Under the pieces are notes generated by a model that worked only from the letters and a program-made list of their open reading frames with translations, did not search any database and had not been told where the DNA came from. From Nomia melanderi (lineage: Eukaryota; Arthropoda; Insecta; Hymenoptera; Halictidae), in NCBI RefSeq assembly GCF_051020985.1, contig NC_135010.1, forward strand, positions 742,001 to 806,000: a stretch of DNA of 64,000 bases. The letters are read 5' to 3'. Made by a program: the position numbers and the translations under genes. Shown here piece after piece: positions 13,453-24,280 of the stretch (position 1 is the stretch's first letter; every line of letters begins with the position of its first letter).

Positions 13453-13861
13453 TTACCACCAGAACTACCGAGCATTTAATACGATTAACATGTAATCCCT
13501 AGGAAAATTGTAACAGTACATTATTTTCAGTTTCTTCAGACATTCATTATAGTATTCAAGTGAAACTATTTATTTCCAATATCATTTCGAATATGCAATG
13601 CTTTAACCCCTTGTCCTATGATATTTTTCTGAATTGTGATCAATCCAACTATTTTGTTATTAATGATTTCCTGAAAATAAGAGAAAATTCCGGTCTGATT
13701 TTATGTCAACGCGTGCTCTAAGGTATAATCATTGGTAACAGAAGAATGATATGTAATTTTCATGCAAACAAATTGTAGAACAAGGAGTTAAGATATCAAT
13801 ACTTGCGAAACAAAAAAATGGAAATCAATCATTTTGACTAGTAAGGTAGTTCTAGTGTTAA
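13453..13861. mobile_element. TTAA MITE, family P1, host of a nested insertion
   Basis: The left end is CACCAGAACTACCGAGCA just after a degraded TTAA. The right end is GGTAGTTCTAGTGTTAA, its reverse complement with few changes. The span is 409 bases because a P2 element (13603-13791) sits inside. Removing P2 and one TTAA leaves 224 bases, matching the 225-227 bases of the other P1 copies in this window. The TTAA target and ends starting with CACT are consistent with a piggyBac-type non-autonomous element; that assignment is inference. Confidence 0.75.
13603..13791 (+). mobile_element. TTAA MITE, family P2, nested in P1
   Basis: It is bounded by TTAA at 13603-13606 and 13788-13791, with ends CCCCTTGTCCTATGAT and the roughly inverse GTAGAACAAGGAG. 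Its length is 189 bases. It is non-coding. Its internal bases match the eroded copy at 13035-13268 in inverted orientation and, more weakly, the copy at 15294-15520. Confidence 0.75.
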
Positions 13862-14673
13862 AGATCTGTAAATGGTGGATTTATGAAATTGATTAATGTT
13901 GAAAATTTATTAATATTGATTATATGTATGTTTAACTTTCCTATTTTCTTTTACCGTTATTAGTTGATAAGATGTTTCATGAAATAGATTCTTATCCAAA
14001 GTTCCACGGTTATTGACACTCGTAAACATCATTCGTTTGTTCACAAGTTTTTCATTAACAGCAGTATTTTAATATTGTTTACATGTGTAGTATGTATTTA
14101 TAAAATTTCTGTATTATTATGAAATCTTCAAATAATCTCCAAATGAAAAATTTCGGAACGAAGGACTAGAATTTGTTCAAAACTGCTCGTTAAAAGTATG
14201 CTCATTTTTATTTGGTCGTACTTTATTCCGTAATTTCATTTCAACTTTCCTTCTCATCTTTGAAAACTTTCATCTCAGCAAATGATATAATCTTCTTGTA
14301 CAAGTTTTTAGTTCTCCTTCTTTCACGATATAAATTGTAGAGATCGATTAAACTCACTTGAAATTATTCGTTCAAGAGATCGGAGCATCGTGTAAGAAGC
14401 GGGAGGAAATATTATAGACTTTCTCAACAGTAATAATGATAAAATGAATGTTACCCGACTTCGTTTTAAATCTCCTTTCCATGAGTTGGATATTTGAAAA
14501 TTACTTTTTGCAGCCCATCTTAAATTTATTTATGATCTCCTGACTCCTGAATCAAAAAATTTAATATTTAATCTCATGACAACGAAGCTTTATTATTTCC
14601 TTTATGAACGCATTTGATTAAAAAGGGTATTGTAAGGCTATAATTTTCCACCTGTATGCCTTTCGGATCTTAC

Positions 14674-14741
14674 TTTTTTCGGGCATGAAGTACGGCGCGC
14701 ATACTGTGTCGTGAATGCATGTCTGAGAGGAAAGGAGTTCA
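14674..14741 (-). CDS. Possible minus-strand internal exon, 68 nt
   Basis: On the minus strand a strong acceptor (CTCTTTTCTATTTCAG) is followed by 68 bases of GC-richer sequence and then the donor GTAAGATCC. One frame reads ELLSSQTCIHDTVCAPYFMP and is open through the exon, entering with one base and leaving with one base. A second frame is also open, so the coding frame is not proven, and an untranslated exon is possible. I do not recognise the peptide. The two closely spaced cysteines hint at an extracellular domain, but this is speculation. No neighbouring exon is visible within several kilobases, so the introns would be long. Confidence 0.4.
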
Positions 14742-15121
14742 CTGAAATAGAAAAGAGCACGCGTGACAATACCGAGACGGAACGACGTACAGTGACGAAC
14801 AAAAGTATTCAAACAGTGAAAAAATTATAAAAGAGGTAGTTAGACTTTCTATATGAATAATTTTTTTCCAACGAATCGTGTGCCACATTCAAGCTAGTAT
14901 TCAACATTCATAAATTTCCAAAGCATTTGACAAAATTGAATTTTTTATTTCTTAAAACTGATAATTTTACCAGACTGAGATTTTAACATGTTTTTCATGT
15001 ATTACTTATCGCCAGTGCCATAACTATAACTTCATTTTGAAAGTTCTTTACTTCGATAAACGAAAAATTACCAGAAGAAGGATATGATTCGTACGTATCT
15101 GTATATTTTACATTTAACTAG

Positions 15122-15204
15122 TTAACTGTGGAATTTAATTTGAAAAATCTTTCATTGTACGCGCAATAAAATCAAATAACAAAGTGTATACTCGTCAAAC
15201 GCAG
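15122..15204 (-). mobile_element. TTAA repeat family S, single short unit
   Basis: Starting at TTAACTGTGGAATTTAATTT and ending at ACTCGTCAAACGCAG, this 83-base block equals, in reverse orientation, the right-hand part of the complete S elements at 26519-26755 and 38805-39038. It ends exactly where the internal copy of the S terminal motif begins in those elements. It may therefore be a separate unit rather than a random truncation. Confidence 0.6.
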
Positions 15205-15293
15205 GGCACATGCATCTATCATATATTCCAAATTTCTCATTTTTTTCTGAAACTGACACAGAAAATTATGACATCTACATATATTCATATACA

Positions 15294-15520
15294 TTAACTC
15301 CTTGTCTTACAATAAGTTTTCAAATAGAATTTAACAAATGTAAATGTCACATAATTCTTTTGAGTCTAAATTAAATATTATTTTTCTACTATGAATTATA
15401 GTGCAAAACAGAAAACGTAAACGTAGAATAAGTTTGGAATTTTTTTCCTCAAGGAATTTTGAACAATAAGGTAGTTCTATGGAGCATAGCTGTGAAAGGA
15501 ATCATAGTGCAAGGGGTTAG
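15294..15520 (-). mobile_element. TTAA MITE, family P2
   Basis: The left end is TTAACTCCTTGTCTTACAAT and the right end is ATCATAGTGCAAGGGGTTAG, which are inverse matches. The right TTAA is mutated to TTAG. Its length is 227 bases. Internal words such as TTCAAATAGAATTTAACAAA are shared with the eroded copy at 13035-13268. No ORF is present. Confidence 0.7.
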
Positions 15521-15631
15521 GAATCTGTTTCTTGCCTCATGTGTGTACGAGTGGAATTACCACTGTCACTGAGTTTTTCACTATTTAATGATATAAAATT
15601 TTATTTAATAATAAACTGAAACTGATTTTGA

Positions 15632-15731
15632 TAGGTGTGATAGTTCTAGTGTTAAATGGACGAAAAGAAATACAGAGTTTAAAACAAATTTTAGTCAGTC
15701 ATTTGATCGGTGGCGGTACGTTTAGCGTTAA
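15632..15731. mobile_element. Two P1-type right ends in tandem
   Basis: GTGATAGTTCTAGTGTTAA ends at 15655, and GGCGGTACGTTTAGCGTTAA ends at 15731. Both match the right terminus of family P1 including TTAA. Matching left ends are not recognisable, so these are truncated copies, possibly broken by the P2 and P4 insertions on either side. Confidence 0.5.
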
Positions 15732-15735
15732 GAAG

Positions 15736-15960
15736 TTAACTCTTTGAGTGACAGGGGAAATTTTCACACATATTCGAGAAATGTATCAACAAAAATGAAT
15801 GATTATAAATAAAAATGTATATATCGGTCAATTTTTATTGAAAACTCATACAATTATGACACAATACTGAAAACTCGTTAGACTTCTTTTATTACTATTA
15901 ACATCAAAATAAAACTTTTTGCAAATGTATGAAGGAGCGATATATCACTCTAAAGGTTAA
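15736..15960. mobile_element. TTAA MITE, family P4
   Basis: The ends are TTAACTCTTTGAGTGACA (15736) and the inverse TATCACTCTAAAGGTTAA (ending 15960), bounded by TTAA on both sides. The length of 225 bases is close to family P1 although the ends differ. It is non-coding and AT-rich inside. Confidence 0.7.
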
Positions 15961-16130
15961 ATATCGTAGAGGTTACCAATAATTGACACTTGACCGTAGG
16001 GGTTTTTGTTAACCTCCAACTAAGAAGTAAGTGCAATTCGTTTACCTAAACAATAATTATAACATAAAGCAATGAAATTTAGTAAGACAAATAGGCGGAA
16101 TTAATAACCCAAATCTGTTAACCTGTTAAC

Positions 16131-16185
16131 TTTGGAATTTAGTTGGAAAACTCTCTCGTTTTGTGCGTAATAAAATCAGTTAACT
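16131..16185 (-). mobile_element. TTAA repeat family S, short remnant
   Basis: TTAACTTTGGAATTTAGTTG followed by a CTCTCTCGTTTTGTGCGTAA run matches the S family terminus (compare 15122 and the inverse of 39038), then homology stops near a second TTAACTG. Confidence 0.45.
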
Positions 16186-16804
16186 GATTAAATACTTGCT
16201 TAAAAACTTGCTTCTGTAAAACTCCGGCACCTCGGGCAAGGTATGCAAGAATCGTTTAACATTTAATCTGTTAAAGGTATTTTTAATAAAAAGAAAACAT
16301 TATTTTCTGTGGAATTTCTTATAACGCGAGAGATACGTTCACTACTGTAGAGATTTCACTTTATACCAAGTCAAGAATACGAGAAGTTAGAATTGAAGAA
16401 ATATTTTCTTACTATAACATAAAATAATATGAACGTAAGGTTTATTTATTTTCCGTTCAGAGTAACTTACTGTAAAAATACGAGTAAAACTAAAATCTAA
16501 TCACTATAAGAATCACTTCAAATTAAATTTTACCGACATCGCGTTTTTAACTAAACTCCTTCGTCAGTCGAATGTTCTTCGACTTCAGAATTTGAATTTC
16601 TAATTTTGTAATCTATCTACAAGTATTATTTCCTTACAAAGAATATCACTTTCATAGTTATTTTTCAACAAATTTTTAATTCCATTGCACGGGGACTGTA
16701 GCGGAATTTTTAGTTCGGGTTATAGTATGCTACTGCACTGTAGAATAAACGTGTAAACGTGACATATCAAAGGAAAGTACTTTATAATTAAAGAATATTT
16801 AACA

Positions 16805-17021
16805 TTAACTCTTAAGTGCTACAGTTGATTTCTCAAGTCGCAGGTGAATTAAAAATCAACGTTAAAACATAAATAAACAAATAAACCATCAATGATTTCA
16901 ATGATCGAATTAATAGTTTAATTGAAGGATACATGAAGTTTCACCATTGTAAGTCATGCACGAAAGAAAATGCAAATATGTCAAAACTATTAGCAGTCTG
17001 ACAGACCAAATTAAGAGTTAA
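16805..17021. mobile_element. TTAA MITE, family P5 candidate
   Basis: TTAA plus CTCTTAAGTG at the left faces CAAATTAAGAG plus TTAA at the right, giving a short inverted end in a 217-base element. The inverted match is brief (about 8-10 bases), so the call rests on the TTAA flanks and on a length typical of the other families here. Confidence 0.45.
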
Positions 17022-17238
17022 AAATACAATGAAAGCTATGCGATAAGCGTAACACACGATATGATGTTATCAGCTCCATTTCAGCACTCTGTGACGATAA
17101 CTAATACACTGAATTCGGGCACGAACTCGTATAGTACGTTCTTAAAAACGCAGTTACCTAAAATCTACTGCAAACGGTTCTTCAACATTCTTCCGTCTTG
17201 GACTTAAACACGTTTCACTCATACTTTTCGTTTAGATA

Positions 17239-17504
17239 TCAGTTAGATACGTAGCGGTAGTCATTCTTATTCCACAAAGCTTTCATTCGCTCTTTCATGT
17301 ACCACATCAACGCAACGTTTATTTTTTTTATCCTTTTTCGAAACCGACTACCAGGCTTAACGAGTTCTGACCTTTGAGAACGTTTCGGCAATCGGCACCG
17401 ATATGTATGAAAGCTTCATCCAGAACCTTGCCATGCGCTTCTTTACGGTTAACATCTAAGAGCCTTTTTGACAGGCCAAAAGCGCAGGTGGCGAGCTTTT
17501 GGTT
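17239..17504 (-). pseudogene. Unrecognised coding-like remnant
   Basis: On the minus strand a 58-codon open stretch without ATG (17504 to a stop at 17328) has balanced, protein-like composition, for example LLDVNRKEAHGKVLDEAF and FIHIGADCRN. After a stop and frame change, a further 27 codons are open (17322-17239, including LMWYMKERMKALW). GC is higher than in the flanks. This looks like a decayed protein fragment, perhaps from a transposon, but I do not recognise the family. A second frame across the first part is also open for 32 codons, which weakens the case. Confidence 0.3.
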
Positions 17505-17640
17505 TTACTCATTGCCCCAATACGTACACCGTTTGTACAGTATGCTCAAAGATTGTTTTTCATTCTACATACGTTCAGTAAATAAACAAAAAATTATTAT
17601 TTGTTGCCCTCGCCATAAAGAATGGCCAATAATTATATAG

Positions 17641-18849
17641 ATGAATAACCACTTTATTGATTACAGTGACTTTTAATATAAAGTAAAGTATAAAATAAAT
17701 ATCTTAAGACCTTCTCCATAAGTTAACTCGACAATTAAAGTTGAGCAGCGATTATGTGTATAGAAAAAAGTTCGAAATATTGATTTCCATAGCAGAATTT
17801 AAAAAATCATCAAAATCGGGGTACATAGTGTATCTTATTTTACTTGTTATGATTGAATGTGAATATTAAATTGACAGAAATAATATATTGTTTAAAAGTT
17901 CAACAAAAAATGTTACTAGCACAAACGTCTTCATTGTAGTAACCGTTATATTCGAAAGGAATATACGGTAATAAAGAAAGGTCCAAGGAATATTAAATAT
18001 TTTCATTAAAACTATCAGCATATGCTACCGATGGAACTTACGTTCCTGATAGTATTAACTATACTGATAAAACTCACCCTTAGGCGAGTGAAATTACAAT
18101 CATAACACCAAAATCTATAGCACGGACCACGTTTTCTAGTACATAAGTAGTTACTAAAAATTTATTTCCGTAAAAAAGATACGATATTCGTATTTGGCAA
18201 GTCAAAATGAGTAAAATGACGTAAATACTGCCAGCTTGGAGTGGTTAAGGTAAAGTTCAGTTAGTTCCTCATCTGTAGATATAATTACCAAAATTCGAAA
18301 TATTGCCCAATTTCCGAATCTTACGATTATTTTAAAAGTTAAGCGTACTAAAACTGTAACAGTTTAATTTTGTTCGAAGAACAGAAAACGAGCAATCTTT
18401 CTATAAATCAAGTTTTTATGTGCACAATGTAAGGTCCTAATAAATAATGAATAAAGAAAACAGAAGTTCAAGCAACAGATTTATATAATTTTATCAATAA
18501 AATACGAAGATGTAGTATATTGCAATATTATATTTCAAAACATTTTAAAATAGCTTATTCATAATAACGCAAACTTTTGATCATTTGAAATTTTTCTAGT
18601 GAATCCTTTATATGTCAGCTAGAAAATAGAGCTAAACCATCCCACAACTCAAAGAGGTCTGCACTTCAATTATCATGGCATGAGTTAAAATCTGGAAGTA
18701 ATCTCGACCCGTTAAATATTCTTTTTCAAGTACCGACGATTAATTTTCCGTTTAGCCTCTCTTTGTTGAAAACGACTACGTCGTGGAATTCTGTGCGTTT
18801 CTTGTTATAAATTATTATTGAACCAATTTCGGTGTTGCCATTGATTCGG
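17641..18849. other. AT-rich stretch
   Basis: No gene is recognised. The region between about 18057 and 18250 begins with ACTCACCCTTAGGCGAGTG and ends near TTGGAGTGGTTAAG and could be another small element, but the ends do not pair convincingly. Confidence 0.4.
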
Positions 18850-19335
18850 CCATCCATCACTAATTTTCACAGAAGCGCGTGGATTCTACTGAATTTTTTA
18901 TTATTGGACTTGATTAGGTCTATATTATATAATATAATATTTTTCCACATTGTCGTAATTTTTTGTTTTCGTTCCTGTTTTTCTTGTTTATTGTAAATTT
19001 TCGGTTTCTTTTTAATGCCTGCCAGATATGCTCAATCGGATATAGATTCAGTAATTGCGCTATTACATGCCAGCCATTCTTTTAATAAGCACATGAGCAC
19101 TGAGGTTTCGGATCGTTATTATATTGAAAATAATATACCAATTTTCAGTGGGTTGATTTAAGCTACAATTTAATACACGAAGATATTCCATTTTATTCAA
19201 CGTTGAATTCACGAATTTAATACTTCCAACACCATTGATTGCTGTACAACCCCATAAAATGAACAACAATTTCATTCATTCCACACTTCATAATTGAAAA
19301 AGCAATATTCTTATCAAATGCAGTATTTGGCTCCT
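18850..19335 (-). pseudogene. Tc1-like transposase fragment
   Basis: On the minus strand several frames together follow the catalytic half of a Tc1-family DDE transposase. KLLFILWGCTAINGVGSIKF corresponds to the conserved VWGC..GVG..F block. QYNNDPKP corresponds to the second catalytic Asp region (usually QQDNDPKHT). NLYPIEHIWQALKR corresponds to SPDLNPIEHLWxxLKR with the catalytic Glu retained. SVESTRFCEN matches the C-terminal SMPRRC segment. Frames shift between the blocks, and the N-terminal DNA-binding half is missing, so it is inactive. Terminal inverted repeats were not found. Confidence 0.7.
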
Positions 19336-20219
19336 ATCACATTATAGTTCTACAAAATGTATGACATTATTTTAGAAACTAGTACCAGAATTTATATATT
19401 TTTTGAGAATTTCAAATAATTAAATTGTTGATCTCAAAAATGTATAATCTTTTATGTGCTACTATTTTGTTGTTATTGTTCTTTCAAAAAACTCTGTATA
19501 TTTGCTGTTTTGTTGAAGTGCATTTCTTAAACTATGGTGCAGTGTTTATTGTTAATTTAGCAATCCTCATTTTTTATTTATTTACATTATTATTTCATTT
19601 ACCAAATTAATTTCTTTATTTATTTACCTACATTGATTTGTCGAAATAAATATCGACAAATAAATATCCGTGTACTTTATTTAAAAATTATTTAACCTCG
19701 CTGTACAATATAAAGATGCTGTTATCGATTTTCGACAAATTATTAATAATTTATTGATAATTCACGATATATCGACAAAGTTTAAGGTTAGAACTGATAA
19801 CAATGACAGAGTATAAGTAGAATATTGTAGTTTTATCATTACCTTCTTTCTGTCATTATTGTTTGTTAGTACTTATAACGAATAATATATTGGCATGTTT
19901 CGGTTGTAAAGTCTGCCCGTCTCATAGAATATACTTTATGTTAGACAATAATCGATCATACGTAATGGAGTCTGCCGCAACTGATAAATAGTATAAGTAC
20001 TTCATGGCTATATTAGAAAGTTGTGTCTAGAAGTAGATTGTAACTACCACCGATAAACAGTATTCTGACTATTAATTGTATTCAAAGTTAACCGATCAAT
20101 TTATTATAAATATTATGTAATCAGCAATAAAAATCAACATATATTAAATATTTAAGGAAAATAAAGGATTATAAACATACTTTATACAACTAATTATAAT
20201 TAATCATATTAAAAAGTTC

Positions 20220-20485
20220 AAATTTTTCAAAATTTTGATTTTGAAAATTTTATTTTACAGTTTTATATACGTGATAGAACAATGTATTTTTTGTTTAGAT
20301 TTTTTTCGCTATCTTTTACCGTTTTCAAGATAATCCATGGGGAAGAAAAATTGTTTTGAAGGGGTAGTTTCATCTCTTCAACGTGAAATTCGGCACAGAA
20401 ATTGCAATGTATTAGGCTTGACTTACTTTAGCTACACACGAAGTTGCATAATTTTTTGAATTTCTGTGTTCGATACCTTTTCTGG
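20220..20485 (-). mobile_element. Long-arm MITE, family M, half copy
   Basis: It ends with TGTGTTCGATACCTTTTCTG, the family terminus, and reads inward with GCAATGTATTAGGCTTGACT and GCTATCTTTTACCGTTTTCA, matching the reversed arm of the full copy at 33228-33640. Only one terminus is present. Confidence 0.65.
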
Positions 20486-20488
20486 TTA

Positions 20489-20716
20489 CACAGGGTGGAC
20501 TACGAAAAAGTAGTCTTTCTGCGGCGATAAGATGACAAGATGAACGAGCAAACAAAAACGAACACCCTCTTTCCGACACAATGAACACAAAAAGACTAAA
20601 TAAGAACGCAAAATAAATCCGAAACACATGGAGCAACAGACTGTTTGGCGATAACACGTTCGAATAACGTAGCATCGGTATTGAAAGCGGGTTACTTGTC
20701 TGTAACCCACCTTGTG
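20489..20716. mobile_element. TA-flanked MITE abutting family M
   Basis: CACAGGGTGGACTAC at the left faces GTAACCCACCTTGTG at the right, and each end is bordered by TA (20487-20488 and 20717-20718). TA duplication is the Tc1/mariner-type hallmark. The 228-base interior is GC-richer than the surroundings and includes a small hairpin (GACTACGAAAAAGTAGTC). It starts immediately beside the end of the M half copy. The minus-strand 120-codon frame crossing both elements is incidental. Confidence 0.6.
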
Positions 20717-21422
20717 TATTTAAAATACATAATACATTACAGAATATATTCTTCATCTTTAAATATTTTCTCATATGTAGAGCACTGCTAATAAGTAAAT
20801 ATTAAAGACACAATATTGATTAACATAAAAATATGCGTCTGTAAACGTCACATGTTTTATTATTCGAATAATTTCGTCCATCACTTTACCCCCGAAAATG
20901 AGTGTATCTTTTTGTATTTTAAATAATACCGCAGCATTTTAAGTAATATCGCAAAGAAGTTATACAAAGCGCGTACGCTTGGGTGCATATGTATTTATAA
21001 TATTTATTTTATATAAAACGTATGTAGCTTATTGATTAGTTCTACTTTTAAAATGACTAATAATATAATTTAGTGATAATATTTCAATTGTACATTTGTC
21101 TTTATCTCTTGTTCAATGAACATAATATCAGAATGTAGTATATTTATAATTTAATTTTACAATTTATAAATTTGTCCTACTGTTTTGAAGACGTTTAATG
21201 TTATGTGTATAATCAGTTTGTATAAAATATTGAAATAAGGAGAAATTTCGCCAATCTATACAGTAATAAACTATTCTTATTAGTTTTGCTTCAATAGATT
21301 TTACTTTTAAATCTAAAAATTATGATAAATGATTATTCTGAATTTCCTCTTTATTAAAAGAGTTCTCCTATATGATGTTTCTCTTTAAAAAATACTAGGT
21401 TATATATTGTATAGAAAGGAAA

Positions 21423-21776
21423 ATGAAAAAGAAGCCAATTCGTATAATCTTGTTGTATAAGTTCAAATTGAATCGTAAAGCAGCAGAAGTTGCTCGAAAT
21501 ATCAACAAAGCGTTTGGCGAGGGTATGATTAGTGAACTTACTGTTCAATTTTCGTTTAAAAAATTCTGCAACAGTGATGAAGGCTTGAAGATGAAGAGGG
21601 CCGACCTACTATAATCGATAACGATGGATTAAAGGGTATTATTAAAGCAGAGCCTCGAAAAACATTGAAGTGTTGCTATAGAATTAGATGTTAACCGTAT
21701 TACAGTTCTTCATCACTTGTTTCCAATTGGAAAATCCAGAAAAGTCGATAGATGGGTAGAGTATTATCGTGAATAG
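21423..21776 (+). pseudogene. Mariner transposase, N-terminal part
   Basis: The reading begins at ATG 21423. It follows the helix-turn-helix DNA-binding region of mariner transposases: IRIILLYKFKLNRKAAEVAR, then a block matching YGEGxISExTxQxWFKKF, then a frame change into RPTTIIDNDGLKGIIKAEPR (the GRPxxIDxDxLKxLIEADPR region), and finally IGKSRKVDRW (usually IGKxxKLDRWVP). Frameshifts and stops occur. The homology stops at about residue 125 of the roughly 345 expected, exactly where the foreign block begins. Confidence 0.8.
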
Positions 21777-22755
21777 TGCCACTACCAAGAGGCGAGTTCC
21801 TTTAGTAAGTCGCGAAGCTCGACGTCCTCGCAGTTGTAATCTGATACGTTGCTCAGTGGTAGTAGATACCGATGAGACAATATTAATGCAATGATAAAAC
21901 TCTTTTATAAGAACTTCTTTGTAAATGAAACTTTTATTAACGCATTTGTGAGATTCTTCTGATTAAAACAAGACTAAACATGACATACTTTAAATCACAA
22001 TTTACTAGAAAAAAATGATTAAAACGAGATCAAACAAGGTATATTTTGGAATATATTTACTTGTTTAATAAATTACAATAATTTAATTGACAAAAGTTTC
22101 AGTGAATAAAATATATATATTTTATTTTATATATTATGTCCCCCCTCCCTCAGCTTGTGTTTTATGTCGACATAGAATCAACATCACTACATGATTAGTG
22201 TCCGGTTGTAGTCACGATTTTCGAGTACTAATCGCCAGAATACTGTACCTCACGAACTGAATAACAGTCAGACAAAAACAAGCTATTATTGTTAATATTA
22301 AATTAAAAATAGGCGATTTTTAGGCGACCTGCGCAAGAAAAATTTTGTTACAGTATGATTCCTCACATCCTAACGAACAAAAAAATTTATGTACCATTAT
22401 TCCTGGGGATGTCGGGAAAGTTATGAAAAATGCGGTTGAACATGAGTATATGATAATGGTTATAACAGATTTAATTGCAACTTTACTGTTTCGATTCCCG
22501 TTTCTAATAGTTTATTCGTATGTGACTTACTTAGGAGTCTATATTGAGAGTTATTTACAATAGATTTTGCCCCATAGTTGCTTATTAAGTTGCTAAAAAT
22601 TATGAAAATGTCACTAAAACATAAACATACAGAGTTCTTTCACGATGCGATGCTTATGTTCTAAACGGTCCTGGAGACTAATAACTCTTTATTCTAACAA
22701 TGTTAAATTTTATAGTAAATCATAGTAAATATTGTAAACGTTGTAATCTTACCGC
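21777..22755. mobile_element. Unidentified insertion inside mariner
   Basis: This block of roughly 980 bases separates the two halves of the transposase and is absent from a normal mariner. It contains a GC-richer start (AGGCGAGTTCCTTTAGTAAG), a C-rich patch at 22140 (CCCCCCTCCCTC) and AT-rich sequence. I could not find clear terminal repeats or an ORF with a known domain. Boundaries are set only by where mariner homology ends and resumes, so they are approximate. Confidence 0.55.
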
Positions 22756-23450
22756 TAATTAGATGGAAACCTGTTCATTAATCTCTTTTTTTCTGGCCTG
22801 TCCAATATATCATAGGGTGATTGCTACATGTGAGCAATACCTCACAACTCGTTCACCTGTCTTGTATTCACAGGTGTGTCCGAAAAATGGATTTTATACA
22901 ATAAACGAAAATGTTCTGCCCAATGACTTGAACAAGGTGAAGCACCAAAATATTTTGTGAAACAGTAACTTCGCGAAAAGGAGTTCATGGTCACTGTTTG
23001 TGGTGGTCAAGACGTGGCATTATGTACCACAACTTTTTGAACTCTGGTGAAACCGAAACAACCGTGAGATATTGCGAAGAAATTGATAAAATTAATCACA
23101 ATGTAAGACATTTATATCCAACATTACTTAACCAAAAGAGGCCAATTCTTTTATATGATAATACATGACCGCGCATCTCGCAAATTACTGTACAAAAACT
23201 GATAGGGCTAACAAATGAAATTTTGCTTCAGCTGGCATATTCGCCAGACCTTCCCCAACCGATTTTTATCTTTTTAAGCACTTAAATAATATTCAACAGT
23301 CAAAGGGGACTGAAAAGGCATTTTAAGAATTAATTAATTCGTGACCTTCACAATTTTATGCTAGCAGAATAGATAAATTTGCTTTGTGTTAGCCAAAATG
23401 TTGATTAACAATTTTCACAACAAACGAAGATACATTGTTTTAAAGTTTGA
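22756..23450 (+). pseudogene. Mariner transposase, catalytic part
   Basis: Homology resumes with ETCSLISFFLACPIYHRV (usually E.CSSLLxRxxxxPFLHRI). It continues with a TCDEKW-type first Asp block, then EFMVTVCGGQDV (KKVMVTVWW), LYDNT-PRISQITVQKL (LHDNARPHxAxxTLxKL, second catalytic Asp retained) and LAYSPDLPQPIFIF. The last is the YSPDLxPxDYHFF block with the third catalytic Asp lost. Several stops and frame changes occur. It extends to a WQK-type C-terminus near 23400. Clearly inactive. Confidence 0.8.
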
Positions 23451-24054
23451 ACATTAAAACCGCAATTATTTTTACACCCACCCAATATTAAAGGGATGAA
23501 TAATAAAATAAAAATAAAAATTTGTAAGTATGTTCATACGGTAAGTAATTGGTAATAATAAAGTAGAGGAAAGTGTCCAAATATATAAAAATTTTCTAGT
23601 AGAGAATTTTGTTATTTCTAACAATATGACGAATACATATTTGTCAATCACCAATAATCTATATCACTGACTCACTTTTACATCGCAAATGTTATAACTC
23701 GTCAGTCAACTGAATTCTAGCGGCGTGATAAGAGAGCTTTGTTTCGTCGCTTCTCGAAAATTTTTTAAAAGCTTGTAAATTCAACATACTTTCTGTACTC
23801 ATCATTATTTTACCACACTTATTTGTATTTCGTTAATCATAAGTATTTCTGAAATAACGTATGCTTTTGTAGGATACCATGATTTTCACCTTGTGAAATT
23901 TCAATTATGGACATTGGAAAGATGGTATTCAACGTAACATAAATATTATAATAAGTCAGTGGATTCCAAACTGATTCTGCAGTTCCAGAATTTTTATTTT
24001 ACGAAGAACTTTTTTTCCAATGCTTTAGTGCGTAAATATACATTAAGTATCTAT

Positions 24055-24280
24055 TTAATACTAGGTTTATGGTCGTTTATTGCACAGTTTATTCTGTTGT
24101 TTCTAGAAAAATTAATATTCGTTCGGTTAGATCTTGGAAATTAAAGTTGTTCTACAATAGACGATTAGGATACATATTCATGCCATTGCATCAATTAAAA
24201 TCGACGTAAACACTTCATAAATAATATTTGTCAAATTCGACATGCTTCAAATTGACGCAATTCCGTAAACCTAGTGTTAA
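24055..24280. mobile_element. TTAA MITE, family P1
   Basis: TTAATACTAGGTTTATGG at the left and CCGTAAACCTAGTGTTAA at the right are inverse matches, with TTAA at both extremes (24055-24058 and 24277-24280). The length of 226 bases is essentially the same as the copies at 47.4, 57.4 and 61.9 kb. Non-coding. Confidence 0.75.

Larger units (their letters stand above)
21393..23487 (+). mobile_element. Degenerate mariner element, interrupted
   Basis: The right end (CGCAATTATTTTTACACCCA followed by CCCAATA, ending 23487) is a typical mariner terminus. The left end is probably TACTAGGTTATATA at 21393, only about 30 bases before the transposase start, so most of the usual 5' leader is lost. Total span is 2.1 kb instead of about 1.3 kb because of an internal insertion of roughly 980 bases (see separate entry). 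The interior encodes a dead transposase in two blocks. Confidence 0.8.

Noticed and set aside
20412..20774. 120-codon minus-strand frame
   Set aside because: It spans the junction of two different MITEs, so it cannot be an ancestral gene.
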